Part shown: positions 5,431 through 8,137 of the stretch, piece by piece
Numbering within the stretch: position 1 is the first letter of the stretch
Layout: every line of letters starts with the position of its first letter
Assembly: GCA_016793305.1 (NCBI GenBank)
Contig: JAEUHU010000346.1
Coordinates: 1 to 8,137, forward strand
Reading direction: 5' to 3'
Source: Planctomycetota bacterium
GTDB taxonomy: Bacteria; Planctomycetota; UBA1135; UBA2386
Length of the DNA: 8,137 nucleotides
Notes under the pieces: generated by a model
What the model saw: the letters and a program-made list of their open reading frames with translations, nothing else
Told to the model about the DNA's origin: nothing
The model's database searches: none
Program-made: the position numbers and the translations under genes

Positions 5431-8137
5431 TCAGCGGAACAGGACCAGGTCGCCCGCGACCGAAGGCAGACCGATGACGTAGTCGTCGAGACCGGCCGCG
5501 CCGGGACTCGCTCCGTCCTGCGAGTACTCCCACAGGAGGTTCATGGCATCCGCCTGCACCGCGACCAGCACGTCGCGCTGCGGCCGGTTGCGCTCCTTCT
5601 TGCGGCGAACCTCCGCCAGCAGGCGACTGCCCCGCAGGCGCAGGGCGTGGATCGGTTCGCCTTCGAGCTGCAGCTGGCCAGCGATCTTGCCGGTGGTGCG
5701 GGCGATCGCGAGCAGCACGCCGTCGGCGCCGAGCGCGAACACGGTGTCGCGACCGAGCTCGAGTTGCCCGTCGACCGGCGTCCTGCCGAGCGAGACGACC
5801 CAGAGCACCCGATCCAGGGCGATGTCGAAGCAGCGCACGTTGCCGTCGCTGCCGCCGAAGAACAGCTGGCCGCGATCGGCGAGCACGCGCGTGGCGAGAC
5901 CCACCGGACTGCGCAGCACGGCGACCGAGCTGCCGTCCGATGCGTCGAACACGAGCACGCGGCCGTCGACCGTGCCGACGTACACCTGGCGGCGATCGAT
6001 CGTCGGCGGCCCGCTCGGCTGGCTGTCGAGCGAGACGCTCCAGACCCGATGGCCGGACGCCTGCTCCCAGCAGTGCAGCACACCTTGGCGATCGACGACC
6101 GCGATGCGGCCGTCGCCGACCATCAAGTCGGTCGTGGCCCCGTCGGCGATCCGGGCCGACCAGCCTGGCACGCCGCTGCTGCCCTCGAGGGCGATGCACT
6201 CGACGGTGTTCTCGTTGGACAGGAAGAACACGCGTCCCCCCTGCACGACGGGCGTCGAGTCGACGGCGCGCAGGCCGGGCAGCTCGCGCACGTGTCGGCT
6301 CGTGCCGTCGGTGCGCGCGATGCCGAGCCGGCCACCACGCAGCCCGACCGCGATCCAGCCCTCGGCGATGCCGACGCCGGTCTGCGCCGGCGCGTCGAAG
6401 GCGATCCGGCGTTCGGCCACGACCGCCAGGACCGCATCGACGCGGGCGTTCTGGATCGCATCGACGACGAGCTGCTTCGGCTCGAACCCGTCGAGGCGCG
6501 CTTCGATCGTCACCGGCGCCCCGGCCTGGCAGAGGATCACCGCCGGCGAGCGCATCGGTTCGGGACCGTTGGCTCCCTTCTGCACCAAGGGCTGGCCCTG
6601 CTGCAGCAGCGTGGCACCGGCGGGCCTCGTCACGACCTCGACCGGCAGCCCGGTGCGTCGGGCGGACCGGGTGTTCTCGAACTCCTTGTGCAACCGCAGG
6701 GCCGCCGTGCGGGCGGCCTGCCAGTCCGAGGCCTGCAGCAGGCGGTCGAACTCCGCCGCCAGGCGGTCCGCCTCGGCGAGGTAGTCGCGCAGCTTGGTCC
6801 AGGTACGTTCGAGCTGCTGCTCGAGCGCCCAGGCCATGTCGTCGGCGGTGCCCGCCTGTTCGACCAGCTCCTTGACGTGCTGCAAGGCGACCATCGACTC
6901 CTCGGGTTCCCCGGCGAGGAAGCGCTCGCGGTGCTTCTGCCACTCCGCCTTGTAGACGTCCCGGAGACGCTTCAGCTCGCGGTCGCGCTCGGCGCGCACC
7001 GAGTCGCGGCGCGCTTCGAAGCGCTGTTGCGCCGCCTCGACGACCTGCAGCTCGGCCTCGGCCTTCTGCACCGCGGTCGTCAGGGGATGGGCCAGCACGA
7101 ACGCCTGGTAGGCCTCCTTCGCCGCAGCGAAGTCCTCGCGGGCGACGAGCTCGCGCACGTCGATCCGGGCGAACTCCTCCTCGGCGCGTTCGTTGTAGAA
7201 CCAGTAGCCGGAGCCGGCGACCAGCAGCAGGCAGAACAGCACCGCCAGCACGCCCAGCGCGCGGCCACGACGGCGCGCCCGCTCGTCGAACTCGTAGAGC
7301 TTGCGCACCCGCTCCGACACGTCGGTACGGCTGCGGTCGAGCAGCAGGATCTTCTGCAGGTAGGCGACCGCCTCGAGCGGCTTCTGCTGACGCACCAGGT
7401 CGGCCGCGATCGACTCGTAGAGTTCGACGACCCGCTTCTGGTCGCCGGCCTTCACGTGCACGTTGACCAGTGCCTTCTTCAGGTCCGGGTCGCTCGGCTC
7501 GACCAGCAACAGCCGCTCGAGCAGCCCGCGCACCCGCGTGATGTCCCCGAACTCGATCAGCAGGTCGACGAGCTCCTTGCCCTCGGCCAGAGGATCGAAG
7601 CCCGACACGGCGACGCCGCCAGGTCCGAGCGTGAGCTCGACCAGTCGCTCGCGCGCCTGCAGGTCGGTCGGCACCAGCTGCTTCACCTCGAACAACCGCA
7701 TCGCCGCACCGGCGCGATCGCCGGCGGTCAGCCGATGTTCGGCCTCGCACTCGAGATGGTAGATCGCGTTCTCGTACTGCTCGGCCGCCTGGTAGGCCTT
7801 CGCCACCAGCGAATGCGCCTCGGGCAGGCCGGCCCCGAGGTCGATCGCGCGCTCGTAGAGGCTGATCGCATCGGGCAGCCGCCCTTCGTTCATGCACTCC
7901 GCGGCCAGCGGCAGCAGCTCGTCGGTGGCGACCGGCGCCACGGAGCCTGCGTCGAGCAGCTGGCTCAACACCTTGCACACCTGGAACGTGGACAACCCGG
8001 TCAGCTCGACGATGCGTGCGACGTTGCGGCGACCGTCGAGCAGCTCGAACACCGCCGGCCCTTCGTTGCCGAACTCGCCGGCGTCGAGGGTGTCGACGGT
8101 CGCGACCAGCACCTCGCCGGTCGTCGGCACCCGTTCG
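5431..8137 (-). CDS. Single-pass membrane protein: winged-helix/TPR cytoplasmic part, PEGA and PQQ-like propeller outside (5'-truncated by window edge)
   Basis: About 900 residues visible; the frame stays open to the window end, so the start is probably upstream. Numbering from the GTG at 8130: 24-68 resemble the winged-helix end of DUF4388 proteins (FELLDGRRNVARIVELTGLS); a complete DUF4388 domain would begin outside the window. 70-280 are TPR-like helices. 291-312 form one membrane helix (7195-7260), preceded by ERARRRGR; by the positive-inside rule the N-terminal part is cytoplasmic. 315-490 are charged helices, probably a coiled-coil stalk. 496-556 look like a PEGA domain. 580-899 are PQQ/BamB-like propeller blades (GTVDGRVLVFDASDG, GSDGNVRCFDIALDRVLWVV). 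It would join an extracytoplasmic propeller to a cytoplasmic TPR platform. Ligand unknown. It heads a tight run with the TPR-Roadblock gene (gap 8 bases). No quinone-enzyme catalytic signature was seen; a scaffold or sensor role is inferred. Confidence 0.85.
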   Translation of the reverse strand, partial: ERVPTTGEVLVATVDTLDAGEFGNEGPAVFELLDGRRNVARIVELTGLSTFQVCKVLSQLLDAGSVAPVATDELLPLAAECMNEGRLPDAISLYERAIDLGAGLPEAHSLVAKAYQAAEQYENAIYHLECEAEHRLTAGDRAGAAMRLFEVKQLVPTDLQARERLVELTLGPGGVAVSGFDPLAEGKELVDLLIEFGDITRVRGLLERLLLVEPSDPDLKKALVNVHVKAGDQKRVVELYESIAADLVRQQKPLEAVAYLQKILLLDRSRTDVSERVRKLYEFDERARRRGRALGVLAVLFCLLLVAGSGYWFYNERAEEEFARIDVRELVAREDFAAAKEAYQAFVLAHPLTTAVQKAEAELQVVEAAQQRFEARRDSVRAERDRELKRLRDVYKAEWQKHRERFLAGEPEESMVALQHVKELVEQAGTADDMAWALEQQLERTWTKLRDYLAEADRLAAEFDRLLQASDWQAARTAALRLHKEFENTRSARRTGLPVEVVTRPAGATLLQQGQPLVQKGANGPEPMRSPAVILCQAGAPVTIEARLDGFEPKQLVVDAIQNARVDAVLAVVAERRIAFDAPAQTGVGIAEGWIAVGLRGGRLGIARTDGTSRHVRELPGLRAVDSTPVVQGGRVFFLSNENTVECIALEGSSGVPGWSARIADGATTDLMVGDGRIAVVDRQGVLHCWEQASGHRVWSVSLDSQPSGPPTIDRRQVYVGTVDGRVLVFDASDGSSVAVLRSPVGLATRVLADRGQLFFGGSDGNVRCFDIALDRVLWVVSLGRTPVDGQLELGRDTVFALGADGVLLAIARTTGKIAGQLQLEGEPIHALRLRGSRLLAEVRRKKERNRPQRDVLVAVQADAMNLLWEYSQDGASPGAAGLDDYVIGLPSVAGDLVLFR

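Noticed and set aside
5431..6400. PQQ-dependent dehydrogenase.
   Set aside because: Only propeller-type repeats are visible. The protein has a cytoplasmic TPR half and a membrane helix, and no catalytic signature of quinoprotein dehydrogenases was seen.
5543..6875. Long + strand open frames opposite the propeller region.
   Set aside because: No domain is visible and the - strand frame shows clear propeller repeats. Stop-free antisense frames are expected at this GC content.
5423..7978. The frame of the TPR-Roadblock gene stays open far upstream, giving a single open frame of over 1200 codons.
   Set aside because: The upstream part lies out of frame inside the membrane protein gene and encodes an Arg/Ala/Gly-rich sequence typical of GC-rich shadow frames. 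A real gene occupies the other frame.

Overview
This is a GC-rich bacterial window with long coding frames and strongly GC-biased third codon positions. It holds the 3' part of a methionyl-tRNA synthetase gene on the + strand. Converging on it from the right, on the - strand, are a tiny lysine-rich gene and a five-gene cluster built around an MglA-like small GTPase and Roadblock/LC7-domain proteins. MglA/Roadblock systems with DUF4388-type, TPR, PEGA and PQQ-propeller proteins are typical of large-genome, high-GC lineages such as Planctomycetota and Myxococcota. I lean to a planctomycete-like organism, but the window carries no phylogenetic marker that proves it.

Layout: 1-1597 (+), metG, whose 5' end lies outside the window. 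1598-1780, a short convergent intergenic stretch with a 15-bp tandem repeat and a strong hairpin that could terminate from both sides. 1781-1852 (-), a 23-residue Lys/Ala peptide gene with a good ribosome binding site. 1853-2209, a lower-GC intergenic region with a 12-bp palindrome, a T7 run and a 13-bp-stem hairpin that probably ends the - strand cluster. 2210-2728 (-), MglB-like Roadblock protein. 2745-3689 (-), MglA-like GTPase with a long Ala/Pro/Lys linker and a C-terminal membrane helix. 3690-3963, intergenic, with a second 15-bp tandem repeat and a hairpin touching the next stop codon. 3964-4323 (-), small Roadblock protein. 4325-5422 (-), TPR plus Roadblock-like protein. 5431-8137 (-), large single-pass membrane protein (DUF4388-like winged helix end, TPRs, membrane helix, helical stalk, PEGA, PQQ-like propeller), whose 5' end lies outside the window.

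Working model (inference): the cluster reads right to left in two blocks. The first is membrane propeller protein, TPR-Roadblock and small Roadblock, with gaps of 8 and 1 nt. The second is GTPase and MglB-like Roadblock, with a gap of 16 nt. The large protein would link an extracytoplasmic propeller to cytoplasmic TPRs. The tail-anchored GTPase would act at the same membrane, with one or more Roadblock proteins as its regulators (as MglB is the GAP of MglA). Three Roadblock proteins beside one GTPase, and a GTPase carrying its own membrane anchor, make this unlike the textbook soluble MglA/MglB polarity pair. It is the part of the window most likely to be new.
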